14,651 nt of DNA from Pelagophyceae sp. CCMP2097 (lineage: Eukaryota; Sar; Pelagophyceae): the NCBI GenBank assembly GCA_026770575.1, contig MU657261.1, positions 100,429 to 115,079 on the forward strand, in the 5' to 3' direction. Below are positions 7,633-14,651 of the stretch, in pieces; position 1 is the stretch's first letter; each line of letters opens with the position of its first letter. The notes beneath the pieces were generated by a model. It did no database searches. It saw nothing but the letters and a program-made list of their open reading frames with translations, and was not told where the DNA came from. The position numbers were made by a program, and so were the translations under genes.

Positions 7633-8223
7633 GTCGACGAGGGCAACGAAATCGGCGAAGCGGACCGCGAGCTTTTCCTCGAAGACGGCCGCAAACAAAG
7701 TGGCGTCCAAACAGACGTCGCAAACTTGCGCCGCCACGGCGCGGCAGGGCTGGTCCGGCAGCAGCGTGTTCACAAAGAGGTCCTTCAGCGACTCGATGGC
7801 CATCTTCGAAGAGCGCCGGCCCGACTTCGCTAAAGAAAGCAAAGCGTCGAGCGTGGGCAATCTTTGTTGAGGCGACTCCTGGATCTGCAGCGTCAGCGCT
7901 GCCATCTTATCGGCAAACGTGCCCGACTTGGCGACCTGGGCCATGTAGCGGTCGTCGCCCGTCTCGCCCTTTTTCTTGGCGCGCTCCCAGGCCTCGACGC
8001 TCTTAACGTAGACGGCCTCGTCGCGCGCCGCCGCTTTTGCCAGGTCCGTCTTGGAGAGCTTGCTCGCCGCCACCGCCGCCGTGAGCGCGTACCACGGCGC
8101 GCCGTCGGCGACCGGCGAGTCCTTGGTCATGGCCTTGCCCCTCTTGGGGACGGCAGGGGCCGACGCCGACGACGGCGCCTCGCCAGCGTCGGCGGGCGCC
8201 GAGGCGAACTTGCCCGTGCCCAT

Positions 8224-8850
8224 GCCGAGCGGCGCGCGACGGCCGCCGCCGAAGTCAAAGGAGAAGAGCCGGCTGCAGAGGCGCGTCGGAGAGGCCCGAC
8301 CTATCTTCGATACCTATCGACGATGTGGGCGATACACGAACGGCATGCGATTCAGGTGCCCAAAGTTGCGGCCTCCACGCAAATGCACGAAATGTTGAGA
8401 TAGTTGATTCCGACTGATTTCAAAATTTAAAGCCATCTTTTAAGAGAGCTTTTTTTTGAATGTTGGCTGCCCGTGTCGCGGTGTTGCGCTGCTTTATTCG
8501 CTGGGAGGTTGATGCATCTCTTGGGTAGTTTTGGGCTTAGAATCGCGTGGCGAGCTTAATTTTTAATTCGCCGCGTCTAGGCCATTTTGAAGTCGGCATC
8601 ACTTCAGAGGTGGCGCCCACGAAGAATCTGACTAGCCAGGCGGATCTGAGAGACCCAAAATTGTGGTTTGAGGTAATCTATAGATTTTGCCCATTAATTT
8701 ATAGTTTATGGCCTAAGAATCCCCTAAATTGCCGATTAAAGAGGTATAATTTTAGAGACGGCCGCGTTTGAGCGGGTTGCAGTGCGTCGTTTGTAGCGTG
8801 CAGTAGAGCGTTCGAAAGGTCTCGTCCAGGCGCATGTTTCGATGCAGTTT
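8224..8850. other. Upstream flank of the MAK21 relic; no firm gene
   Basis: 8224-8292 may be N-terminal coding or leader of the MAK21 relic (minus frame reads FDFGGGRRAPLG before the ATG). The remainder has mixed composition. A minus-strand ATG at about 8836 opens a 27-codon frame (MRLDETFRTLYCTLQ) that ends near 8755. It might be a short exon relic, but nothing confirms it. A plus frame at 8547-8771 lacks an ATG. Confidence 0.3.
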
Positions 8851-8897
8851 CTAACCCTAACCCCCCCACCCTTACCCTAACCATAACCCTGACCCTT
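8851..8897. repeat. Degenerate interstitial telomere-type array (CCCTAA)n
   Basis: About eight C-rich units: CTAACCCTAACCCCCCCACC, then CTTACCCTAACCATAACCC and TGACCCTTATC. The base unit is CCCTAA (TTAGGG on the minus strand), the telomere repeat of many eukaryotes. The unit variation shows it is not an active chromosome end. Its C-rich strand is the plus strand, so if it once was a telomere, the chromosome interior lay to the right. Confidence 0.7.
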
Positions 8898-9214
8898 ATC
8901 TAGCGTCTTATTGACTCTAACTTTTGCACTTCGTCGATTCAGCCAAATCGGACACCACATCTCCATCGTAGAATCGAAAACAACTCAATCACAAGTCGTC
9001 AGCTTTCTCGCCCGTCAGGTTACTCACCACTCCGCGACAATCCACAGATTTCCTAAAACCACAAAAAAAAAAGTCCTTCAGATCCGCAGTCGAAAACTGT
9101 ATCAATAATCCATAAGAATTCCCAGCCGTTGCCCCCTCCCCGCCGCCTGCGGTGTCGTCGAAAGGTGTCATTATTGAAAACGACGTACATCTTAGCTTTT
9201 TGTTTTTCTCTTCT
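8898..9214. other. Stretch with only a weak small-ORF candidate
   Basis: A minus-strand ATG at 9171 opens a 60-codon frame to a stop at 8989 (MTPFDDTAGGGEGATAGNS near the start, STADLKDFFF in the middle). It is uncharacterised and overlaps a plus-strand open frame (8911-9108) with no ATG. Neither is convincing. No other feature is seen. Confidence 0.2.
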
Positions 9215-9287
9215 GAAAAGGGGCAAATCAACGGATTCGAGGCAATCAGGTCCTGATCGCCTTGAATCCGCCGATTTGCCCCTTCTC
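9215..9287. repeat. Strong hairpin, ~31-bp arms with a loop of a few bases
   Basis: GGGGCAAATCAACGGATTCG from 9220 pairs with CGAATCCG-like sequence and GATTTGCCCC ending at 9282. Only a few mismatches interrupt the 31-bp arms around a centre at about 9251. Outside this, GAAAA and TTCTC weakly extend the stem. It is a near-perfect palindrome, of the kind left by a fold-back element or an inverted duplication. Confidence 0.85.
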
Positions 9288-9557
9288 CGACGTCAGGAAA
9301 AAAGTTTCAATATAACTCTAAGGATAAGATTTATTTATTTCCCATTTTATAGCTTGTTTTCGCAAGCCTTTAAGATTCCGCGTTTTCTGCAGCCCCAAGT
9401 CGGGCGCCGGAGACGCAGCCGCTTTGGCAGGGCCCATCCCTGCTCCAGACCCGCCCTATAAGCCGCCAAAAACGCTCGGAAAGGGGGGGGGGGGGGCAGT
9501 GGTGCGCAATGGCGAAAGGCCCTGTGTCGTTGCAACTGCCAACATTTTAAAAATACG
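9288..9557. other. Non-coding stretch with a 14-G run
   Basis: No gene is supported. The notable item is an uninterrupted G14 tract at 9483-9496, a likely polymerase-slippage site. Open frames across it have no ATG or depend on the tract. Confidence 0.4.
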
Positions 9558-9955
9558 CTCCCTTAAAAGCTTTACCCAGGGTCGACTTTCAAAATCGGCC
9601 CCATTCCTTGCCACGGCGATTTCGCGCCCGCCCGCGCGACTACGGGGATGCGCGCCGGGGATGCGCGCCGGGGACGGTGCGGGCGCCGAGCGATGTCGGC
9701 CGCGCCGTCGAAACAGCCGCGACCGACATCTCGGGAAGCGCTCCGAGAGACACGGAGGTCCCCTACGCGCGCCCCAGCTGGGGCGCCTACAGCGCCGCGA
9801 CGACGGCCGATGGCGCCAAACTTTTACGACCAGGCCCAAGTAGACGCCACCGCGCGTAGACCCACACCGTTTCCACGCCCGTAGCCCCGCCCGCCGGCGC
9901 GAAATCCCCGTGGCACGGAATGGGGCCGATTTAGATCGATAGTTTTGGTAAAGAG
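9558..9955 (+). mobile_element. MITE-family element, copy 1
   Basis: Inner TIRs are AATCGGCCCCATTCC near 9592 and GGAATGGGGCCGATT near 9918-9932, extended inward by about 20 more matching bases (TTGCCACGGCGATTTCGCG). Outer ends read CTCCCTTAAAAGC on the left and GGTAAAGAG on the right, followed by GT. The centre holds an exact 18-bp palindrome, GCGCCCCAGCTGGGGCGC. It is homologous, in opposite orientation, to 11307-11689. Open frames run through it in several phases, but they follow from GC richness; no protein family is recognised. Confidence 0.75.
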
Positions 9956-10606
9956 GTAATCGCATTTCTTGGAGGTCTGTGAGCCCAGAGGCATGAAGTC
10001 CTATACCCTTTTGATCAGGGGGCTGCAAAAACTGGCGTTTGGATTTCCAGTTTGAGCATTTTTAACAGAAGATTTTTGTGGGACCGCACTTTTCGGGGCT
10101 CGCCTGGGTCCCCCTACCACTCCCAACAGAGCAAAACTCCCCCCCCCATGAGTGCTGCAATTGACAGAAAGTCAAAATCGTCATTAGCGATACCCCCTGT
10201 ACTTGATTCAATAAAATAAATAGGGGTCGCCTGGCTTCGGGGCTGGTGGATACCGGAATGTCGGCACGGGATCGGGCGTTGCTGGCCCGTGTACTGGAAC
10301 GAGTGGGCGGTGACAAAGGGTAGCTCCGACGGGCCGTGCCCATCGTGATCGTCGAAGCCCCTCTCTTGGATCAAGTGGTTTTCTTAACCCCTCCCGTCGA
10401 GATGATCTCTATGGCTCCTTGTCTGACTGTGCTCGTCCACGCCCTGCTTGTCCACGACACGCGCGGCGTAAGCCAACCTCCCGTCGGGTTGAAGTCACCA
10501 ATGGACAGCTCCGTCCAACGGGCGCCTGGCGCCGTCCGTTGGGCTCCGCCATCCGTTGGCCTCGTCGCTCCGCTCCTCGGGAAAAGTATTTACAAAATTA
10601 ACTTAA
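9956..10606. other. Interval between the inverted MITE copies, left part; no firm gene
   Basis: A run of nine Cs at 10140-10148 and a plus-strand fragment MSARDRALLARVLERVGG (10258 to about 10320, ending in TAG) are the only coding-like hints. A short inverted repeat with arms CCAACGG/CCGTTGG-like lies near 10517-10545. A minus frame at 10114-10374 is open but unrecognised. Confidence 0.3.
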
Positions 10607-10912
10607 TGTGACGCCGGCTTTGAAGGGCTTGCTGCGCTCTCTGATGAGCTTCGCTTGCCCGCCGAGGCACGTCGCTTGGAGACGTGTCAGGCCCCGGACT
10701 CTCGCGGGTGCCGGGGGCCGACTCGGGGCAAGGTTTGTAATTGTCACGACTGCAAGCTTCATGTCCCGGCGGCCGCAATCTCCGGTGAGGTCCACGCGCT
10801 CCTTGTCGCGGCCATCGAGCACGACGAGTCGAGGCGAGAGACGCTCCGCACGCTTAGGGACGCGCCGCGGCGGAGACTCGACACCTTCGTCCGCAGCTGC
10901 GACGTTCACTAA
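10607..10912 (+). CDS. Cysteine-bearing open frame, possible exon of an unrecognised gene
   Basis: The frame is open from 10607 (after TAA 10604-10606) to TAA 10910-10912, about 101 codons. It reads ALSDELRLPAEARRLETC, then CRGPTRGKVCNCHDCKLH, then ISGEVHALLVAAIEHDESRR and a charged tail. The CxCxxC spacing in VCNCHDCK and the two upstream Cys could bind metal. There is no ATG at the front, so it would have to be a downstream exon or a truncated gene. It lies between the two inverted MITE copies. Composition looks protein-like, but two other frames are also partly open, so coding status is tentative and no function is assigned. Confidence 0.35.
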   Translation, partial: CDAGFEGLAALSDELRLPAEARRLETCQAPDSRGCRGPTRGKVCNCHDCKLHVPAAAISGEVHALLVAAIEHDESRRETLRTLRDAPRRRLDTFVRSCDVH

Positions 10913-11109
10913 GGGGCTTGCGCCGAGCTTGAGCTCTCGAGCACAGAGGTGTGGCTTGGTCCACGTTGAGTTACACGTTGGGGAATAGACAGGAGGCGCG
11001 CGCAGCTTGCATCTCTACAGGAAGCAAACGGGGGAAAGAATATTAACATGTACGACGCGTGTAGTGGACGAGCAGCCAAATTCGCATGCCAAGCGGAGTA
11101 GAAACGTGA

Positions 11110-11160
11110 ACGAAGAGGCTCGAACCCGCGACCTCATGCAAGGCATTTGAACTGGAGGGC
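11110..11160 (-). other. tRNA-like fragment with a B-box-like motif
   Basis: On the minus strand, CCTTGCATGAGGTCGCGGG leads into GGGTTCGAGCC, which resembles the anticodon-to-T-arm part of a tRNA and the polymerase III B box (GGTTCGANTCC). The T stem and acceptor stem do not pair properly, so it is not a functional tRNA. It may be a tRNA-derived SINE head or a chance match. Confidence 0.25.
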
Positions 11161-11306
11161 CCATCGGACGGGCGGCCTAGAGACGCCCACTGAAGATGGG
11201 CCCGATCTTGGATGACACATGTGATATTTGTTTAAATTCCTCGACACTGACGTAAATCCCGGTAAAACGGATTTCCGGTCCCAGTGCCAGGAGCCAGATC
11301 AGAGGT

Positions 11307-11689
11307 CTCTTTACCAAAACCATCGTTATAAATCGGCTCCATTCCCTGCAACGGGGATTTCGCGTCGACGGGCGGTGCTAAGGTGTGTTGGAAACGGGGC
11401 AGGTCGACGCGCGGTGGTGTCTACTCTGGCCCGGTCCAAAAAGTTTGGCGCCATCGGCCGCCGTCGGGGCGCTGTAGGCGCCCCAGCTGGGGCGCGCGTA
11501 GGGGACCTCCGTGTCTCTCGGAGCGCTTCCCGAGAGGGCGGTCGCGGCTGTTTCGACGGCGCGGCCGTCATCGCCCGACGCCCGCACCGTCCCCGGCGCG
11601 CAGCCCCGGTGCGCATCCCCGTAGTCGCGCGGACGGGCGCGAAATCGCCGTGGCAAGGAATGGGGCCGATTTAGGAAAAGCTTAAAGAG
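11307..11689 (-). mobile_element. MITE-family element, copy 2 (inverted relative to copy 1)
   Basis: It begins CTCTTTACCAAAACC at 11307 and ends GCTTAAAGAG at 11689, with GT on both outer sides (11305-11306 and 11690-11691). The inner TIRs are AAATCGGCTCCATTCCCTGC (11330 on) and its mirror ending GGGGCCGATTTA. Copy 1 read on the minus strand aligns along almost the whole length, including the central 18-bp palindrome, with scattered substitutions. No transposase is encoded. Confidence 0.75.
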
Positions 11690-11703
11690 GTATACTCTTT
11701 AAG
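11681..11703. repeat. 9-bp perfect inverted repeat at the right edge of MITE copy 2
   Basis: CTTAAAGAG-GTATA-CTCTTTAAG. The left arm is the element end, and the right arm repeats the CTCTTTA end motif outside it. It could be the end of a second, nested or deleted element. Confidence 0.6.
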
Positions 11704-12095
11704 AAATCCTTTCGGCAAAATGGCCCTTTAGCAGGAAAAAGGGGCGAGGGGGTGCAGGGCCGGGATGGCGCCGGGAGCGTGCGACGCGCCCGTGCACGTG
11801 GCCACGGCAAGACCCCCCAATGGGAAGTCCTCATTCGCGAACGTGCCGGCGCGGGAAGGGCTCGGGAAGGAACCTCCAAATCCGTGCCCTTCACGCGGCG
11901 CGGCGAGTTGGTGTCCGATCTCGAAGCCACTTTACACCGGGCTAGAGAGGGACGGTACCGAGCAGCCCAGCCAACAAACGCGGCGGCGGCGCCGACCATT
12001 CCGGAGGAAATCAACAACCGCGTTTCAAAAAGCACTTAAGTCCGATTTTGACGTAAGCTTTTGTTAAAGAGAACACATCACATTTTTATTTTTCC
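11704..12095. other. Stretch without a supported gene
   Basis: Overlapping frames are open on both strands (for example plus 11752-12039), none with recognisable motifs. I see no promoter, RNA or repeat I can support. Confidence 0.3.
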
Positions 12096-12140
12096 ACAAT
12101 ATGCCGGATTCGAACCGGCAACCTCGGGCTGTTAGTAGAC
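12096..12140 (-). other. tRNA-like 3' half with a perfect B box
   Basis: On the minus strand, AACAGCCCGAGGT is followed by TGCCGGTTCGAATCCGGCA at 12120-12102: a perfect 5-6-bp T stem with a canonical TTCGAAT loop and an exact pol III B-box sequence. No matching 5' acceptor strand or clear A box is found upstream, so I read it as a tRNA pseudogene or SINE-type head. An intron-bearing or very divergent tRNA is not excluded. No supported feature lies between here and 12304. Confidence 0.35.
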
Positions 12141-12304
12141 ACAGTATGTATGCTCGGCTTCGGAGCAACAGGGGGCACAAGCGGTAGGCGGTGGCACCTT
12201 ATAGTACACGCAACGAGCGCACTCGTTTGTCTGCTCAAGGGATTGAGGCTTCCGATTTCCAGTGCTCCGGGGTCCGCCTAGGGCGGCCCGGGCGGCGATG
12301 GGGT

Positions 12305-13804
12305 TCAGTTCAGCGCCCCGCGGCAGGTTGGCGCGCCGCAGCGGCAGGGGATTTTAATTTCCTCGATGGTGAACTTGTAGTCGTAGCAGAGCTCCTCGTC
12401 TGCGCGGATGTCTCGCTTGGCGTACAAAGCAATCTTCTTGCGTTTTTCGATAATGACGATGCGCGAGACGCAGTTTGGCGCGCACGAGTGGTTCACGAAG
12501 CGCGCCAGCGCCCCTAGCGCCAGGCTCCGGTGCGTCCGACCCCTGGGCGCAAGACGGAACGCACCTCGCGTCGTGGCGTCGCACGTCTGTCTGTCGTCGA
12601 CGCGGAACATGTAATCGATGACCCGCGCCGCCTCGTATGCCAGGGCGCGCTTCTCGACGACGGCGTTGCCTGCGCCTCGCGTCGGACCAGCGCGAGATGC
12701 GCACCTGGCCCTCGCGGGAAGAGTCGGTCGAAAACGTTTGCGCGAGGCGCCGCAAAGGTGCCCACGAGCTCGCCGCGGTACTCGAGGACGAGCTCGCCGG
12801 CCCGGATGGGCTGGTCCGCGAAGACGCCCCAGAGGTGGATCTGCGACCGCCCGAAGCGCAGCTTGAGCCGCGCAGCCTCGGCCTGCGCCGCGCGCGCCGC
12901 TGCGAGCCGCGAGGCGCAGCCGGGGAAGGGCCACGGACATCGACTCACGTAGATGCCGCCGCCAAAGGAGTCCGAAGAGTCGGACGCGCCGTTGCGCACG
13001 AGCGCCCTGCGGTCGCTGCGGAACGCGCGGCCTGCGACGACAGCGGCCTTATACATAGGCGGTGCGATAAATGAGCGCACCGCGCGCCGCGATCTCCTTG
13101 TGCACCGTCTCCTCGCGGGCGGCCGACGTCGACTCGTCGGTGCCTGGTCCGGGACGGTCACGCACCGCATATGGACTCGATGGAACGGACCTCTGGCGGC
13201 CGCGGCCGCGGCGGAGCTGGTCCGCGGTGCGCTCGCCTTTGGGCCCGGCCGCCACGTCCGGCAGCGCGCGCCTGACGGACGCAAAGTCAGGAGGGCAGGT
13301 TGCGCGCGTAGCGACTCGGGCCTTTCCGAAACGCCGCGCGGGCGCTGGTGCCGTGCAGTCGTCGTCGACCAAAGTCTCGTCTTGCTGAGGCGGTCCGTAG
13401 TCGCGGACGGCGGGCCCCGGCGCGCCGACGCCGCGCGCCGCGGCCGTGCTGCGGCGCACCGCGCGGCACAGGTCGCAGCAGCACGCGTCGTCTGCGGCGC
13501 GGGGCGCGTCGCTGCCGCCGTCGTCGTCGCAGCGGCGCCGCATCCTCGCAGACCGCGCGTGGTCCCCGGTCTTCCGAACCCGCTTCGCGGGTTCCGGGCG
13601 CGCCGCGTCGTCGCCGCTGACGGGCGGTGGCGCTCGGGTGCCGCGTCTGCGTTTGGCCGTCTGCGTCGTTTTAAACGGTGGCGGCGGCCGCTTCGACGTC
13701 ACCGTCGGCGACTTTGCGCGGCGCCTCGCTTGCGGTGGCGGCGCCGCGTCCGGCTCCGTGGACGGCCGGGCCCGCGTCAAGACCCGCTTCGGAGAAGCCT
13801 CCAT
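12305..13804 (-). CDS. SET1: SET1/COMPASS-type histone H3K4 methyltransferase, five-exon model with a one-base frame break
   Basis: Proposed exons: 13804-13055, 13006-12949, 12899-12766, 12704-12565, 12513-12305. Exon 1 (250 codons, MEASPKRVLTRARPSTEPD) is basic, Pro/Arg-rich and disordered, with a CCCDLC cluster at residues 108-113. The SET domain follows: LKLRFGRSQIHLWGVFADQP, LVLEYRGEL, IDYMFRVDDRQTCDATTRG, FVNHSCAPNC (AdoMet and active-site loop), KIALYAKRDIRADEELCYDY and the post-SET CRCGAPTCRG ending in LN at TGA 12305. This arrangement is that of SET1/trithorax enzymes, which methylate histone H3 Lys4 in the nucleus. At about 430 residues it is far shorter than typical SET1 and lacks a visible RRM. 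Exon 4 contains one base too many near 12672, so this copy is either inactive or mis-sequenced. Exon 2 is the least certain. Confidence 0.8.
12514..12564 (-). other. 51-bp intron in the SET gene
   Basis: GTGCGT...GCGCTAG. Its removal joins DATTRG directly to ALARFVNHSC, matching the gap-free SET1 consensus. Its length is a multiple of three, so retention would insert 17 residues without a stop. Confidence 0.75.
12705..12765 (-). other. 61-bp intron in the SET gene
   Basis: GTGGGC...GGGCCAG. It follows YRGEL and precedes VRISRWSDAR in phase 0. It is needed because the unspliced frame does not lead to the next SET segment. Confidence 0.5.
12900..12948 (-). other. 49-bp intron in the SET gene
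   Basis: A consensus GTGAGT donor and a GCTCGCAG acceptor, phase 1 on both sides. The unspliced frame is also open, so retention cannot be excluded. Confidence 0.55.
13007..13054 (-). other. 48-bp intron in the SET gene
   Basis: GTATAAG donor and GACCGCAG acceptor, phase 0. It carries the TAA that ends the exon 1 frame at 13049. Acceptors giving 23 or 39 bp also exist but fit the following phase or usual size less well. Confidence 0.5.
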
Positions 13805-13818
13805 TGAAAACGAGGCTC

Positions 13819-13865
13819 CTGGACCCAGGGACCTCCCGCCGAGCCGCGTCGCACCACCCACTCAC
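13819..13865 (-). other. Candidate 47-bp 5'-leader intron of the SET gene
   Basis: AGG|GTGAGT donor at 13865 and GGTCCAG acceptor ending at 13819, 14 bases before ATG 13804. Its size fits the other introns. The frame upstream does not join in phase, so it would be in the untranslated leader. Confidence 0.4.
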
Positions 13866-14189
13866 CCTGGCGGCAGTGTCTGCAAATCGAGCTTGTACAG
13901 ACAAAATATTGAATGCAAATACCAAAATTTTAAGCAAATACAGGGTTCAAAAAGCGGAATTTACCTCCATAATTTAGTGCACGCGTCCAAATCGTCGAGG
14001 GGCTGCGATCGTCGAGGTCGTCGCTCGCGCGTGGAGTCCCGATCGATCGTCGCTCGCGCGTGGAGCTCCGAGATCGTCGCTTGCGTGCGGATCGCGCGCG
14101 GATCTCGATCGCCCAAGAGTTGCCTGCCTGTTGTCACCGACGGTGCGGCTCTCCGAGTCGCCGTGACCTTATCTTGCTCACAGCTCTCC
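13866..14189. promoter_or_regulatory. Upstream region of the SET gene with a ~28-bp GC-rich tandem repeat
   Basis: 13900-13975 is AT-rich (TTTTAAGCAAATA type), compatible with leader or promoter. 14018-14095 holds TCGTCGCTCGCGCGTGGAG at 14018 and again, exactly, at 14047, with a diverged third unit from 14074. No TATA box or known regulatory motif can be assigned. Confidence 0.4.
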
Positions 14190-14572
14190 CAAGGCTGGTA
14201 AAAAAGTAAAACGTAGTTTTGATCAAATCCCTAAAAACACGTGTTTGTTTTGTTCTCACCACCGGGGGAAAGATGCGTTTTCTTGTTCCCCCCGCGTGTG
14301 GCACCACCGGGGCCGACGGCTGGACCTCTGGAGAGCCCTCTCGGAGAGATGGATAACTCAAATTGGGATAATATTTGGGATTCAATCCGCAGGGCAGTTA
14401 AGGGCAATTAAGGGCACCTTGGACGTATACGAGGTGATTGGCACGTCTCGCCTCGGATGCAGTCGCCGTGGCATGTTTTATTCACGTGATTTTGGATGTT
14501 TTATGAAATAGCCTGGAAACGTTGTTCCAAACATGTTCCCTGAGGGCCAAATTTACTTTTTTACCAGCCTTG
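14190..14572. mobile_element. 383-bp MITE with hAT-like ends
   Basis: CAAGGCTGGTAAAAAAGTAA at 14190 is repeated inverted, 21 of 21 bases, ending CCAGCCTTG at 14572. The 8 bp on the left (AGCTCTCC, 14182-14189) and on the right (AGCTCTTT, 14573-14580) agree at 6 positions. Ends beginning CA and an 8-bp target duplication are the hallmark of the hAT superfamily. The interior has no convincing ORF, so it would be non-autonomous. The remaining 14581-14651 is unannotated, with a G-rich end. Confidence 0.75.
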
Positions 14573-14651
14573 AGCTCTTTTGATCGCATTAAAGAGCACT
14601 TAAGAAGATTTGATTGTGGCTCCAAAAGGTGGGTAGGGGGGGTGAGGTGGG

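Larger units (their letters stand above)
6541..8223 (-). pseudogene. MAK21: Broken MAK21/NOC1/CEBPZ-family ribosome-assembly gene (CBF domain)
   Basis: In order on the minus strand: MAQVAKSGTFADKMAALTLQ and LKDLFVNTLLPD (first part of the family core), KLRCFALDAAADLLKSKPGQ and VFVNKIGVPDRVVAGR, VVAREVQAF, AISFLNQMHLSHELEAV, RMLSALLAGINRALSY, DALYRISHDGAFATRV, RFYRALYSLLQSKDL, LLMNLVYKSISNDTD and, after an intron at 6742-6925 (GT-AG, 184 bp), MAPQVAAAALYLTARVF. These follow the conserved order of NOC1/MAK21, a nucleolar 60S pre-ribosome assembly factor that is essential in yeast. Damage: frame changes near 7625, 7490, 7400 and 7115, and stops TAA 7389-7387, TAG 7128-7126 and TAG 6943-6941. The family's C-terminal region is missing at a fold-back. 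The N-terminus is uncertain: ATG 8223 is used, but the frame is open about 70 bp further upstream. It is a decayed extra copy or an error-rich assembly. Confidence 0.85.

Noticed and set aside
6541..8223. Reassigned stop codons (TAA/TAG as Gln) to explain stops in the MAK21 gene
   Set aside because: Only one stop clearly aligns with a conserved Gln, frameshifts are also present, and other genes here do not support a changed code.
9608..9859. Protein conserved between the two MITE copies
   Set aside because: The same frame is open in both copies, but other frames are also open; similarity follows from the DNA repeat, and the frame overlaps TIRs and a palindrome.
10062..10374. Overlapping minus-strand frames between the MITEs
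   Set aside because: Two mutually overlapping frames, neither with a recognisable motif or better codon pattern.
12530..13807. Long plus-strand frames opposite the SET gene
   Set aside because: They are GC-rich antisense shadows with Ala/Arg-rich products; the minus strand has clear SET motifs.
1..14651. CRISPR arrays, bacterial operons or phage modules
   Set aside because: No spaced identical repeats of the right size and no prokaryotic gene organisation; all recognisable genes and elements are eukaryotic in type.

Overview
This looks like nuclear DNA from a microbial eukaryote. Two recognisable genes are eukaryote-specific families: a SET1-type histone methyltransferase with GT-AG introns of about 48-61 bp, and a CBF-domain ribosome-assembly protein of the MAK21/NOC1/CEBPZ family. 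There are no bacterial operons or Shine-Dalgarno-led gene strings, and a short degenerate CCCTAA (telomere-type) array is present. Genic DNA is very GC-rich, while a block at about 3520-6000 is AT-rich. A GC-rich unicellular alga or other protist is the best guess. The lineage cannot be fixed from this window.

Layout. 1-161 is the 5' end of an unrecognised minus-strand gene. 371-840 is an array of a degenerate 18-bp GC-rich repeat. 880-3517 is a complete Tc1/mariner-superfamily transposon with ~50-bp terminal inverted repeats (TIRs) and TA target duplications. It carries a DD34E transposase on the plus strand and a second, convergent ORF of unknown function on the minus strand. 3520-6000 is AT-rich: a decayed minus-strand coding relic (about 3545-3969), then a decayed class-3 lipase on the plus strand (4031-4991). 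The lipase is split by a 321-bp inverted-repeat element whose exact removal restores the reading frame. 5900-6620 holds repeats and a fold-back sequence. 6541-8223 (minus) is a broken MAK21/NOC1 gene with several frameshifts and stops, truncated at its 3' end at the fold-back. 8851-8897 is the telomere-like array, and 9215-9287 is a strong hairpin.

9558-9955 and 11307-11689 are two inverted copies of one MITE-like family, enclosing about 1.35 kb with one cysteine-bearing open frame. 12305-13804 (minus) is the SET1-like gene, for which a five-exon model is proposed. 14190-14572 is a MITE with hAT-like ends (TIR beginning CAAGG, near-8-bp target duplication).

The window reads as a transposon-rich region, possibly once subterminal on a chromosome, in which host genes are decaying. 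One caution covers everything: several coding regions are interrupted by single-base shifts inside otherwise conserved protein sequence. Long-read indel errors would give the same picture as pseudogenes, so 'pseudogene' calls should be read with that in mind.
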